The notes beneath the pieces were generated by a model. The model had not been told where the DNA came from, did no database searches, and saw only the letters and a program-made list of their open reading frames with translations. The position numbers were made by a program, and so were the translations under genes. DNA of 64,000 nt from assembly GCF_049615385.1 (NCBI RefSeq), contig NZ_JBMZFL010000002.1. One strand, written 5' to 3'. This document shows, in pieces, positions 8,808 to 17,918 of this stretch (its first letter is position 1; the number at the start of each line of letters is the position of its first letter). This DNA comes from Aequoribacter sp049615385 (GTDB taxonomy: Bacteria > Pseudomonadota > Gammaproteobacteria > Pseudomonadales > Halieaceae).

Positions 8808-9935
8808 ATGAAGTTTTCAATTGAAAGAGAAGCTTTGGTCAAGCCCTTGAGTCTGGTGGCTGGGGTTGTAGAGCGTCGCCAAACACTGCCGATATTAGCC
8901 AATGTGCTCGTTAATGTTGAAGGGTCTCAATTATCATTAGTGGGTACTGATTTGGAGGTCGAATTAACTGGCCGAGTGACCTTGGAAGATAGTGATTCGG
9001 TAAGTGGCTCGGTGACAGTGCCGGGCCGAAAGCTGTTTGATATTTGTAAGTCGTTGCCCGATGGCAGTGTTATAGAGTTAGCTCAAGACGGGGCAAAGCT
9101 TGTGGTGAAATCTGGTCGATCGCGATTTAGCTTGGCGACCTTACCAGCAACGGAATTTCCTCTGGTCGATTCGCTCAATGTTAGAGGATCAATGACAGTA
9201 GACCAGCAAGCCCTAAAAGCGCTAATTGAGCAAACAGGGTTTGCTATGGCTCAGCAAGATGTTCGTTATTATCTTAATGGGATGTTATGGGAGCTAAACG
9301 CCAACCAATTTCGTGTTGTCGCGACTGATGGGCATAGACTTGCAACCAGCCATATCGTATTAAGTGAAGGCGTAGTTCAAGGTCTGTCTGGACCAGATGC
9401 TACACAAATTATTCTACCTAGAAAGGGTGTGCTGGAGTTGTCCCGTTTGTTACAGCCCGGTGACGCGCCAGCAGAGGTCGCTCTGGGAGATAATCACTTA
9501 AAAGTGGAAACCGCATCGTTTACTTTCATTAGCAAGCTGGTTGACGGTAAATTTCCTGATTACCAGCGAGTGTTGCCAAAAAATGCGACTAAGACAGTTG
9601 TTGGAGAGCGCGATGTGTTGAAGAGCGCGTTATCGCGAGCAGCGATCTTGAGTAATGAAAAGTATCGAGGCATCCGTTTACATTTATCAACCGATCAGCT
9701 GCAGGTGGTGGCAAATAACCCCGAGCAAGAAGAGGCGGAAGAGATTATATCTGTGGATTATCAAGGCGAGCCGCTAGAGATCGGTTTTAACGTGAGTTAT
9801 TTGCTAGATGTGCTTGGTGTGATCCAAGAAGACAGCGTTAAAGTAAGCCTGTCAGATCCAAGCGGCAGTGCGTTGCTCGAGGCGGCAGACGAACATGCGA
9901 ACGCGATGTACGTCGTTATGCCTATGAGGTTATAG
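8808..9935 (+). CDS. dnaN: DNA polymerase III beta subunit (sliding clamp)
   Basis: A 375-residue beta clamp that tethers replicative polymerase to DNA. It begins MKFSIEREALVKPLSLVAGV and ends with the typical MYVVMPMRL. The internal sequences ERRQTLPILANVL and VRYYLNGMLWE are family hallmarks. AAGGA precedes the ATG. It lies 45 bases after dnaA and is followed by a hairpin terminator. Confidence 0.97.
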   Translation: MKFSIEREALVKPLSLVAGVVERRQTLPILANVLVNVEGSQLSLVGTDLEVELTGRVTLEDSDSVSGSVTVPGRKLFDICKSLPDGSVIELAQDGAKLVVKSGRSRFSLATLPATEFPLVDSLNVRGSMTVDQQALKALIEQTGFAMAQQDVRYYLNGMLWELNANQFRVVATDGHRLATSHIVLSEGVVQGLSGPDATQIILPRKGVLELSRLLQPGDAPAEVALGDNHLKVETASFTFISKLVDGKFPDYQRVLPKNATKTVVGERDVLKSALSRAAILSNEKYRGIRLHLSTDQLQVVANNPEQEEAEEIISVDYQGEPLEIGFNVSYLLDVLGVIQEDSVKVSLSDPSGSALLEAADEHANAMYVVMPMRL

Positions 9936-9967
9936 GGGGGCTTCTCTAGTAGGACGCACTAATGACG

Positions 9968-9993
9968 AAGGCTCTTTCCAAAGGGCCTTTTTT
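9968..9993 (+). terminator. Rho-independent terminator after dnaN
   Basis: AAGGCTCTTT and AAAGGGCCTT form a ten-pair stem with one G-U pair around a CC loop region, running into a run of six T. It would separate dnaA-dnaN from recF, or attenuate read-through into it. Confidence 0.75.
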
Positions 9994-10059
9994 GTATACA
10001 AGTGTTGGTGAAACAAGCAGCGCAAACCCTGGGAAACGAAAACTAGGCTTTCAGTAGAA

Positions 10060-11346
10060 ATGATAACGCGTATTCAGATAGCAAATCTCCGTAATATAGC
10101 GATGCAAGAGATCGACGACTTGTCGTCGGTGAATTTATTTCTGGGCGACAACGGCGTAGGCAAGACCTCGGTATTAGAGGCCATACATACTTTGGGTTAC
10201 GGCAGGTCGTTCCGTAAGCAGGGAGGTCAAAAAGACGCTTTGGTGCGTTACGGTTGTGAGCGCCTGGTGGTTTTTGGCGAGAGTGTAATAGTAAATTCGG
10301 GAAGCCTGCGCGGCGGTGGCCAAGTTAGCGGGGTGGAGCGGATGGGTTTGTCGCGAGCGGTTAATGGAGATATTCAAATAAAAATTAACGGGGAGAAACT
10401 TCAAAAGTTGTCCGAGATGGCCTTTCGGCTACCGGCAATCGCCGTGAATTCCGACACCTTTGATCTGTTGACGGGCGGTGCCGGGGAACGTCGGCGCTAC
10501 CTTGATTGGGCTGTGTTCCACGTGGAACACAACTTTCGAGAAGTGTCGAAACGTTACGCAAATGCGCTGCAGCAAAGAAACTCCGTATTGCGTCGAATTG
10601 CCAATGAGATGCGACTGACGAACCCCAAACGCTCGATCATTGACCAAGACCCATACGAGCTTTCTACCTGGACGCGGGCTATATCGACTCTTGGCGCAGA
10701 AGTTGGTGAGTATCGCGAGGCTCAATTTTTGGTTTTGAAAAACCTCTTTGATGACGTATTACAAGAGTTGGGCGGAGGAGCGCTGGGCGTCAAGTTGGGT
10801 TACCGTTGTGGTTGGACCCAAGGTGCGGCATTGGCTGACGCCCTTGAGCAAGGGCAAAGTAGCGATATAAATCGCGGCTTTACGCAATTTGGCCCGCATC
10901 GGGCCGACATTCAAGTTGTAGTCGGAAAAGACGTCGCCGGCAAATCCCGACTCGCAAGAGATGTTCTCTCTCGGGGGCAGCTGAAGCTGGTTGTTTTGGC
11001 AATGAAGCTCGCACAAGTCCGGTTCTACCTTAATGCGAGCACTGTTGGAGGGTTGGCGTCGAAAGACGCGCAAGCTAGACTCAGTTCTGATCCGCAAGCA
11101 AAGGCAAATTCCTCTTCGGCAGGAAGCACGTTGTCACTACTTTTAGACGATATTGCGGCTGAGTTTGATGAGGCTAAGATGGCGGCTTTGGGTGCGTTGC
11201 TCGCGGAAATGTTAAAGCAAGGTGGCTTGCAGGTGTTCGCGACGTCAACGGCGCTACAGCCACTTCACCCGTTATTGGGCGCATTATCTACACAGGACTT
11301 CAAGGTGTTCCACGTGGAACACGGCCGAGTCTGTGCTGCCGAATAG
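10060..11346 (+). CDS. recF: DNA replication and repair protein RecF (long form)
   Basis: An SMC-like ATPase of the RecFOR recombination-mediator pathway. Walker A GDNGVGKT is at 29-36, the ABC signature LSRGQLKLVVLAMKLAQ at about 303-319, and Walker B LLLDDIAAEFD at about 360-370. At 428 residues it is clearly longer than the roughly 360 usual for RecF. Much of the extra length is a serine/alanine-rich, low-complexity segment at about 326-357 just before Walker B, with a further loop near 80-105. Two perfect parS palindromes lie inside the gene and encode VFHVEH at 152-157 and again at 416-421. Confidence 0.94.
   Translation: MITRIQIANLRNIAMQEIDDLSSVNLFLGDNGVGKTSVLEAIHTLGYGRSFRKQGGQKDALVRYGCERLVVFGESVIVNSGSLRGGGQVSGVERMGLSRAVNGDIQIKINGEKLQKLSEMAFRLPAIAVNSDTFDLLTGGAGERRRYLDWAVFHVEHNFREVSKRYANALQQRNSVLRRIANEMRLTNPKRSIIDQDPYELSTWTRAISTLGAEVGEYREAQFLVLKNLFDDVLQELGGGALGVKLGYRCGWTQGAALADALEQGQSSDINRGFTQFGPHRADIQVVVGKDVAGKSRLARDVLSRGQLKLVVLAMKLAQVRFYLNASTVGGLASKDAQARLSSDPQAKANSSSAGSTLSLLLDDIAAEFDEAKMAALGALLAEMLKQGGLQVFATSTALQPLHPLLGALSTQDFKVFHVEHGRVCAAE
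10513..10530. promoter_or_regulatory. parS: parS site 1 (ParB-binding palindrome inside recF)
   Basis: GTGTTCCACGTGGAACAC is a perfect 18-base palindrome that contains the 16-base bacterial parS consensus TGTTCCACGTGGAACA without mismatch (core 10514-10529). It lies in frame in recF, encoding residues 152-157. ParA is encoded at the left edge of the window, which supports a working ParAB-parS system. Confidence 0.9.
11305..11322. promoter_or_regulatory. parS: parS site 2 (ParB-binding palindrome inside recF)
   Basis: A second copy of the same perfect 18-base palindrome GTGTTCCACGTGGAACAC (core 11306-11321), 792 bases after the first and in the same reading frame, so it encodes the same six residues VFHVEH near the RecF C-terminus. 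Confidence 0.9.
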
Positions 11347-11366
11347 CACCCAATTGAGCCTGCACG

Positions 11367-11375
11367 TGCTATAAT
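11367..11375 (+). promoter_or_regulatory. Candidate extended -10 promoter of gyrB
   Basis: TGCTATAAT, an extended -10 element with a perfect TATAAT, lies 34 bases before the gyrB ATG. No good -35 hexamer is at the usual distance, as is common for extended -10 promoters. Confidence 0.5.
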
Positions 11376-11408
11376 CACCGTTGTTTTTCACATAGGGTTG
11401 CCTCTTTT

Positions 11409-13826
11409 ATGTCGAATCAAAATTACGATTCCTCAAGTATTACCGTGTTAAAGGGCTTGGACGCCGTACGAAAGCGCCCAGGAATGTATATCGGTGACAC
11501 GGATGATGGCACCGGTTTGCACCACATGGTATTTGAGGTCGTTGATAATAGCATTGACGAGGCATTAGCCGGATTCTGTTCGACAATCGATATTGTCGTT
11601 CACCTTGATGAATCGATTACTGTCTCTGATGATGGTCGCGGAATACCGACAGAGATGCATGAAGAGGGCGTCTCCGCTGCTGAAGTGATTATGACCGTAC
11701 TGCATGCGGGCGGCAAATTTGATGATAACACCTATAAGGTTTCTGGTGGGCTCCATGGTGTTGGTGTGTCGGTGGTAAACGCGCTGTCGTCTTCACTAAC
11801 GCTTACAGTACGCCGCCAAGGGAAGGTGTTTGAGCAGCGCTACGCGCATGGTGTGCCACAAGCGCCCCTTGAGGTAGTTGGAGAAACTCAAAACACGGGA
11901 ACAACCGTGCGTTTTTCGCCGTCGCCAGAGACCTTCAGCAATATTGAATTCCATTTTGATATTTTAGCGAAGCGTCTTCGTGAGTTGGCGTTCTTGAACT
12001 CTGGTGTGAACATTAGATTAACGGATGAACGGTCTGGTGAGAGTGAGACATATAATTATGATGGTGGTTTAGGGGCTTTTGTCGACTACCTCAACCGCAA
12101 CAAGACACCCATTAATAAGTTGTTTCATTTTGCTAACGAAGGAGATGAGGAAACAGGAGTAGCTGTTGAGGTTGCCCTGCAGTGGAATGACTCTTTTCAA
12201 GAAAATCTTTTGTGCTACACGAATAACATTCCGCAAAAAGATGGTGGTACACATTTGGCAGGTTTTAGAGCCGCGCTAACCCGCGGACTGAACTCTTATA
12301 TCGAGCGTGAGGGGTTAGGTAAGAAAGCTAAGATTGGCACAACAGGCGACGATGCGCGTGAAGGTCTAACAGCTATTATTTCAGTTAAAGTCCCAGATCC
12401 TAAGTTTTCGTCGCAGACCAAAGAAAAATTGGTGTCTTCTGAAGTGAAAACAGCCGTTGAACAGGCTATGTCTGCGCGTTTGAACGATTACCTTCTTGAA
12501 AACCCTGGTGACGCGAAGACTATTGTCGGTAAAATGCTAGATGCCGCTCGAGCACGAGAAGCGGCACGTAAGGCTCGAGAGATGACGCGTCGTAAAGGCG
12601 CATTGGATATTGCTGGTCTGCCAGGAAAGCTCGCGGATTGCCAAGAAAAAGATCCTGCATTGTCAGAGATTTACCTTGTAGAAGGGGATTCTGCTGGCGG
12701 ATCCGCTAAGCAAGGTCGAAATCGTAAGTTTCAAGCCATTTTGCCACTTAAGGGTAAGATCCTTAATGTCGAGAAAGCGCGCTTTGACAAGATGCTCGGC
12801 TCCGCAGAAGTCGGAACCATCGTAACAGCCTTAGGTTGTGGAATTGGTAAAGAAGAATTCGATGCTGAAAAGCTTAGATATCACTCCATAATCATTATGA
12901 CGGATGCAGATGTTGACGGATCGCATATTCGAACCTTGCTTTTGACGTTTTTCTTTAGGCATATGCGTGAGCTTATTGAGCGCGGCCACATTTATATTGC
13001 GCAGCCACCACTGTATAAAATTAGCAAAGGAAAACAGTCGCAATATTTAAAAGATGACGATGCGCTGACCGCGTTTTTAACACAGTCGGCGTTGGAAGGT
13101 GCGGCTCTGATCACGGACCCAGAGGCTCCTCCAATTGCGGGTGCAGCACTTGAAGCGCTAGTCGAGCAGTACAGAGCGGTCGATAAAACCATTTCACGCC
13201 TCGCGCGCTTGTATACCCATGACGTACTGTGGCGTTTGGTTTATAGCGAAGTCCTTACTGTGGATGCTATGGCGAATGAACAAAGCGTGCAGAAGTTTGG
13301 TGCAGACCTGAGCGATCGCTTACAGCGATATTCCGTAAATGGTAGTGAATACTCCGTTTATGTACGCAAAGACCAAGAGCGTAACCTTTATTTGCCGGTG
13401 GTAAAGTTTTACAACCACGGTGTTGAGTATGAGACGGTGTTGGGCCGAGACTTTTTTAGTTCGGCGGAATATCGACAGCTCACGGCGTTGGGTGCGACCT
13501 TGGGCGACTTGATTGGCCCTGAGGGTGCAATTCGTAGAGGCGATAAATCACAGCCTGTTCGCGAATTTACCGAGGTTCTAGCTTGGTTAATGACCGAAGC
13601 CGCAAAAGGCTACAGCATCCAGCGTTATAAGGGTCTGGGTGAAATGAACCCTGAACAGTTATGGGAAACCACGATGGATCCAGAAACTCGCCGTATGCTG
13701 CAGGTTACAATTGAAGATGCGATTATGGCTGATCAAATGTTCACTACATTGATGGGTGATCAAGTAGAGCCACGTCGCGAGTTCATCGAGCAAAATGCCT
13801 TGAATGTTGCAAACCTGGACGTTTAA
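11409..13826 (+). CDS. gyrB: DNA gyrase subunit B
   Basis: An 805-residue type IIA topoisomerase ATPase subunit, the standard gammaproteobacterial length including the insert in the TOPRIM region. ATPase motifs are EVVDNSIDEALAG, DDGRGIPTEMHEE and GLHGVGVSVVNAL; TOPRIM motifs are EGDSAGGSAKQGR and TDADVDGSHIR; the C-terminal signature is QRYKGLGEMNPEQLWETT. It is the last gene of the dnaA-dnaN-recF-gyrB run and is followed by a strong terminator. Confidence 0.98.
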   Translation: MSNQNYDSSSITVLKGLDAVRKRPGMYIGDTDDGTGLHHMVFEVVDNSIDEALAGFCSTIDIVVHLDESITVSDDGRGIPTEMHEEGVSAAEVIMTVLHAGGKFDDNTYKVSGGLHGVGVSVVNALSSSLTLTVRRQGKVFEQRYAHGVPQAPLEVVGETQNTGTTVRFSPSPETFSNIEFHFDILAKRLRELAFLNSGVNIRLTDERSGESETYNYDGGLGAFVDYLNRNKTPINKLFHFANEGDEETGVAVEVALQWNDSFQENLLCYTNNIPQKDGGTHLAGFRAALTRGLNSYIEREGLGKKAKIGTTGDDAREGLTAIISVKVPDPKFSSQTKEKLVSSEVKTAVEQAMSARLNDYLLENPGDAKTIVGKMLDAARAREAARKAREMTRRKGALDIAGLPGKLADCQEKDPALSEIYLVEGDSAGGSAKQGRNRKFQAILPLKGKILNVEKARFDKMLGSAEVGTIVTALGCGIGKEEFDAEKLRYHSIIIMTDADVDGSHIRTLLLTFFFRHMRELIERGHIYIAQPPLYKISKGKQSQYLKDDDALTAFLTQSALEGAALITDPEAPPIAGAALEALVEQYRAVDKTISRLARLYTHDVLWRLVYSEVLTVDAMANEQSVQKFGADLSDRLQRYSVNGSEYSVYVRKDQERNLYLPVVKFYNHGVEYETVLGRDFFSSAEYRQLTALGATLGDLIGPEGAIRRGDKSQPVREFTEVLAWLMTEAAKGYSIQRYKGLGEMNPEQLWETTMDPETRRMLQVTIEDAIMADQMFTTLMGDQVEPRREFIEQNALNVANLDV

Positions 13827-13850
13827 CCAAGTTAGGAAATAGGTTTTTTA

Positions 13851-13878
13851 AACCCCGCTTTAGTCGCGGGGTTTTTTT
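13851..13878 (+). terminator. Rho-independent terminator after gyrB
   Basis: AACCCCGC (13851-13858) pairs with GCGGGGTT (13866-13873) and runs into seven T. It separates gyrB from the convergent glyS gene. Confidence 0.85.
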
Positions 13879-13918
13879 ATGGCATCACAGAATGGCTTCT
13901 CTTGTGCGCTGTGATTGC

Positions 13919-15982
13919 TTAAGAAATAACCAGCTCTTTTAAATCTGCGACAGCTCCAAATAAAGAGGCTAAAGTCGCGAGCAACCCCAAGCGATTCTGT
14001 CTTAATTTGGCGTCTTCCGCATTAACCATGACTTCGTTAAAAAAGACATCAACGGGTTGGCGTAAAGACGCTAAATGTGTCAAATACCCAGAATAATCTT
14101 TAGTGCTGATCGCTTTGTCTAGTGCTGGTTTGAGCGCTTGAAGCGCCTTAGCCAGAACGTGTTCGGCGGTTTCAACTAGTAGCTCGTCGATGTAGGCTGG
14201 CTTGACCGCGTCTGCCTTTGCAAGAATATTACTTACACGTTTGTAAGCACTCGCTAACACCAAGGCCTCTGGCATATCTGAAAAAGCCACAAGAGCGTTG
14301 AGCCGGCGCTGGAAATCACGCGGTTCGTTGACACCCTGGTTAATTACGGCACGAATAGTGGTAATGGGGATCCCTTGAGCTTCGTAACGAGCGTAGTATC
14401 GTTCGTTAAGGTATGCGATGAGGCTTTCGAGAGAGTTCGGCGGTACGTCAAAGGGCAACCGATTCAGTGCTTCAGAAAACAGTTCCGCTAAGTCTAGGTT
14501 GAGGTTGTTATCAATAATTAACCTCAACACGGCCAATGACGCTCGGCGGAGTGCGAAGGGGTCTTTAGAGCCTGATGGAATTTCTCCAATCGCGAATATG
14601 CCCGCCAAGGTATCACAGCGGTCTGCTATGGCGACGGCAGTGGCTTCAAGGTTATCCGGCAGGACGTCCGTTGCGAATCGGGGGAGGTAGTGCTGTTCGA
14701 TGACGTTGGCAACTTCATCGCCCAGACCTTCTGCTCGAGCGTAGTAAGCGCCAGCGATACCCTGCAGTTCCGGAAACTCGTTCACGAGTTCTGATGCTAG
14801 GTCTGATTTTGCTAACTCAGCACCACGGGCTGCAATGCTGGCGTCGGCGCCAATTTTTGTTGCGATGAATGACGCCAAAGAGGCTACTCGGGCGACCTTG
14901 TCGTATACGGACCCGAGCTTGTGCTGGAACGTCATCTTTTCTAGAACGATTCGTCTGTCGGCTAACAGAGTTTTTAAATCGGTATCGTAAAAGAAAGCAG
15001 CGTCAGCTAGTCGTGGGCGAATGACGCGTTCATTGCCGTGCACGATCCGTTCGGGCTCAGGGCTTTCGATGTTAGCAACCGTGATAAAGCGAGGTAACAG
15101 CTTGCCCTCTGAGTCTTGCAGGTGAAAGTATTTTTGGTGCTCTTTCATTGATGCAATGAGTGCTTCCGACGGGACCCGCAAAAAGTCGCGATCAAATTCA
15201 CCAGATAAGGCGACGGGCCATTCGACTAAGGCGGTGACCTCGTCGAGTAAATCGTTGTCAATTTGCGCAGCAGCCGAATAAGTAGCGGCCAGGTTTTGTA
15301 CCTGTTTAAGGATCATTGCTTTGCGTTTTTCATAATCAACAATGACTTTAGCGGCCAGTAAATCCTCTTCGTATGTTGCAGCAGAGCGGATTTCGATGGG
15401 TTCTGGCGCCATAAAGCGGTGGCCATGTGACACCCTAGATGCGGTGAGTCCAAAAATAGTTCCAAGGTCGTCGTTATCGCCATACAAACAGACCACCCAA
15501 TGCACTGGTCGGACGAACTCTGTACGTGATGAACCCCAGCGCATACGTTTAGCGATGGGTAGCTTAGCGAGAGCTTCATTGACTACATGGGCGGCAACAA
15601 GTTCAGTTTGCGCACCCGGCACGGTCTTTGTAAACCCAAGTCTTGGGCCTTTGTCGGAATCGATCAATTCAAGCTCGTCAGCACTAACACCCTGTTTTTT
15701 TGCAAACCCAATTGCTGCGGGTGTCCATTCACCGGCAGCGTTTTTGGCGGCGGAAGCAGGCGGTCCGAGGACGATTTCTTGTGTATCTGGGCTTCTACTG
15801 GGGAGCTCGTTAATTCTGACGGCGAGACGGCGTGGCGTTGCAAACCACTCGCTGTGCACAGGTGTAAGATTTAAGTTCAAGAAGCCAGCAACCACTTCAT
15901 CATGAAATGATTGGGCTAAGGTACGAAGTGATTTTGGTGGTAATTCTTCAGTTCCAATTTCAATTAAAAACGCGTCGCTCAT
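13919..15982 (-). CDS. glyS: Glycine--tRNA ligase beta subunit
   Basis: The large subunit of the bacterial alpha2beta2 glycyl-tRNA synthetase. The translation contains IEIGTEELPPKSL at the N-terminus and family blocks such as SLMKEHQKYF-like IASMKEHQKYFHL and KSDLASELVNEFPELQG. The ATG at 15982 is chosen over the upstream in-frame start because it gives the standard MSDAFLIEIGTEELP and has AGAGG upstream. The protein has 687 residues, normal for GlyS. It begins two bases after the glyQ stop codon. Confidence 0.96.
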   Translation of the reverse strand: MSDAFLIEIGTEELPPKSLRTLAQSFHDEVVAGFLNLNLTPVHSEWFATPRRLAVRINELPSRSPDTQEIVLGPPASAAKNAAGEWTPAAIGFAKKQGVSADELELIDSDKGPRLGFTKTVPGAQTELVAAHVVNEALAKLPIAKRMRWGSSRTEFVRPVHWVVCLYGDNDDLGTIFGLTASRVSHGHRFMAPEPIEIRSAATYEEDLLAAKVIVDYEKRKAMILKQVQNLAATYSAAAQIDNDLLDEVTALVEWPVALSGEFDRDFLRVPSEALIASMKEHQKYFHLQDSEGKLLPRFITVANIESPEPERIVHGNERVIRPRLADAAFFYDTDLKTLLADRRIVLEKMTFQHKLGSVYDKVARVASLASFIATKIGADASIAARGAELAKSDLASELVNEFPELQGIAGAYYARAEGLGDEVANVIEQHYLPRFATDVLPDNLEATAVAIADRCDTLAGIFAIGEIPSGSKDPFALRRASLAVLRLIIDNNLNLDLAELFSEALNRLPFDVPPNSLESLIAYLNERYYARYEAQGIPITTIRAVINQGVNEPRDFQRRLNALVAFSDMPEALVLASAYKRVSNILAKADAVKPAYIDELLVETAEHVLAKALQALKPALDKAISTKDYSGYLTHLASLRQPVDVFFNEVMVNAEDAKLRQNRLGLLATLASLFGAVADLKELVIS

Positions 15983-15984
15983 GC

Positions 15985-16929
15985 TTAAACCTCTTTGTTC
16001 CATTTTGCCAGTGCCTCATCGCGCATCTCAGCGCTGGCTTGAGGAAAGCCCAGCCTTGCTCGGGCATCGTAATAGGCGAGTGCGGCGGCTCTTGCAAGTG
16101 TCCGAACGCGAAGGATGAAGCGTTGTCGCTCCGTAACCGAGATCGCATGGCGAGCATCGAGTAGGTTAAATGTATGCGAGGCCTTCATCACCATTTCATA
16201 GGCGGGTAGTGGCAGGCCTTTATCCGCGAGACGTTTTGCCTCGGTTTCTAGGTGATCAAACTGGGTGAATAGAAAGTCAACAGGCGCTTCTTCGAAGTTG
16301 TAGGTCGACATCTCAACTTCGTTCTGGTGATATACATCACCGTAGGTAATGTCTCCATCAGGCCCTCGAGCCCAAACAAGATCGTAGCAAGAGTCAACGC
16401 CCTGAATATACATGGCAATACGCTCAAGCCCATAGGTGATTTCGCCAGTCACAGGGAAGCATTCGATGCCTCCAGCTTGCTGGAAATAGGTAAACTGGGT
16501 GACTTCCATGCCGTTGAGCCAAACTTCCCAACCCAATCCCCAGGCACCTAGGGTTGGTGACTCCCAATTATCCTCGACGAAACGCACGTCATGCACTTTG
16601 GAATCAATGCCAAGAGCCGCCAGGCTGTCGAGATATAGGTCGAGGATATTATCGGGTGAAGGCTTTAGCGCAACTTGAAACTGGTAATAGTGCTGCAAGC
16701 GATTTGGGTTTTCCCCATAGCGCCCGTCGGTAGGGCGCCGACTGGGTTGAACATAGGCCGCTCGCCAGTTTTCCGGGCCGATGGCGCGTAGAAAGGTTGC
16801 TGGGTGAAAGGTTCCTGCGCCAACTTCCATATCTAGCGGTTGAATAATGACGCAGCCGTGATCCCCCCAAAATTTTTGCAGGGTGAGAATAATTTCTTGG
16901 AAAGACATCACTGGATTGTCTGCAGACAC
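15985..16929 (-). CDS. glyQ: Glycine--tRNA ligase alpha subunit
   Basis: The catalytic subunit of glycyl-tRNA synthetase. Motifs QPLDMEVGAGTFHPATFLR, AYVQPSRRPTDGRYGENPNR and ERQRFILRVRTLARA are characteristic. The GTG at 16929 is preferred as start because GCGAGG lies just upstream and the N-terminus then aligns with Pseudomonas GlyQ; an ATG at 16908 is possible, and the longer open frame to 16956 is unlikely. The product is about 314 residues. It is in an operon with glyS and divergent from the acyltransferase gene. Confidence 0.95.
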   Translation of the reverse strand: MSADNPVMSFQEIILTLQKFWGDHGCVIIQPLDMEVGAGTFHPATFLRAIGPENWRAAYVQPSRRPTDGRYGENPNRLQHYYQFQVALKPSPDNILDLYLDSLAALGIDSKVHDVRFVEDNWESPTLGAWGLGWEVWLNGMEVTQFTYFQQAGGIECFPVTGEITYGLERIAMYIQGVDSCYDLVWARGPDGDITYGDVYHQNEVEMSTYNFEEAPVDFLFTQFDHLETEAKRLADKGLPLPAYEMVMKASHTFNLLDARHAISVTERQRFILRVRTLARAAALAYYDARARLGFPQASAEMRDEALAKWNKEV

Positions 16930-17030
16930 GCCAACCTCGCTACACAAGCTGTACAAAGCGCCGTATTATACAGACTTATGTGTGGACGATATACGGGCTT
17001 GGGTCCAAGGGGCCGACTTAGTAGGGTTGA

Positions 17031-17918
17031 ATGACAACATCTTTAATCAAAGCGGGCCTTTCTTTACTCAGAATGATGCCTTTATCTTGGGCGCGCCGCA
17101 CAGGGCGTTGGCTTGGCAAATTGGTTTGGGCCTTGCACTTACGTGAAAGGCATATCGCCCAAGTGAATATTCAGCTTGCCTTTCCACACTTGAGTGAACG
17201 AGAGCAGACTGCTCTCGCGAAGCGTTCCGTAGAGGCTGCGGGTGAGTGGTTTTCTGAGCTTGGTCGGGTGTGGCAAGGCTCTCGAAGCGAACTCGATCAA
17301 CTCGTGGTACAGGTGCGTGGTGCGGATTATTTGGCCCAGGCCCAAGCGGAAGGCCAAGGGGTCGTGTTTCTAGCGCCGCACATGGGCAACTGGGAATTTG
17401 TAGGGCTTTACATCAATACGCTTATACCGCTGTCTTGTCTTTACGAACCACCCGAGCAGCCTGGGCTCGAGGAATTTATTGTGAAAGCTCGTGGTCGTTT
17501 CGGTATGACAACGTTCCCGACCACACCAAAGGGCGTTGTGGGTTTAACACGTGCCTTGAAATCGGGCAGGGCGGTTGGTGTCCTACCAGATCAAGTACCA
17601 AGGGACATTTCGGCCGGGTGTAACGCACCTTTTATGGGTCAGATGTGTTTTACCCCCACATTAGCAGTGAAGCTTGCTCAGCGAACCGGTGCTCGGCTGT
17701 TTTATTTAATCGCGTATCGAGTAGATCAAGGTTTTGAAGTGCTTATCCAGCCCGCCGATGACGCAATATATACTGAAGACCTGACGGTAGCGATGACCGT
17801 TATGAATCGAGGTATAGCCGAATTGTTAGCACCCTATCCTGAGCAGTATCAATGGACGTATAAGCGCTTTAGAGTTCGACCACAACAGGGTCCAAATCCC
17901 TACCATCGAGGTAACTAA
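17031..17918 (+). CDS. LpxL/HtrB-family lysophospholipid (lipid A) acyltransferase
   Basis: A 295-residue member of the lipid A late acyltransferase family, acting at the inner membrane. The catalytic HX4E motif is seen in LAPHMGNWEF (about residues 115-124), followed by LPDQVPRDISAGCNAPFMG, the family's substrate-binding block. AGGG precedes the ATG. A homologous acyltransferase gene stands near glyQ in Pseudomonas. Whether it is the main lauroyltransferase or a paralogue cannot be told from sequence. Its stop codon is directly followed by the ATG of the djlA-like gene. Confidence 0.85.
   Translation: MTTSLIKAGLSLLRMMPLSWARRTGRWLGKLVWALHLRERHIAQVNIQLAFPHLSEREQTALAKRSVEAAGEWFSELGRVWQGSRSELDQLVVQVRGADYLAQAQAEGQGVVFLAPHMGNWEFVGLYINTLIPLSCLYEPPEQPGLEEFIVKARGRFGMTTFPTTPKGVVGLTRALKSGRAVGVLPDQVPRDISAGCNAPFMGQMCFTPTLAVKLAQRTGARLFYLIAYRVDQGFEVLIQPADDAIYTEDLTVAMTVMNRGIAELLAPYPEQYQWTYKRFRVRPQQGPNPYHRGN

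Noticed and set aside
15342..15905. A 187-codon plus-strand open frame opposite glyS
   Set aside because: It lies wholly within glyS on the other strand, has no domain or ribosome site, and its composition is that of an antisense shadow.
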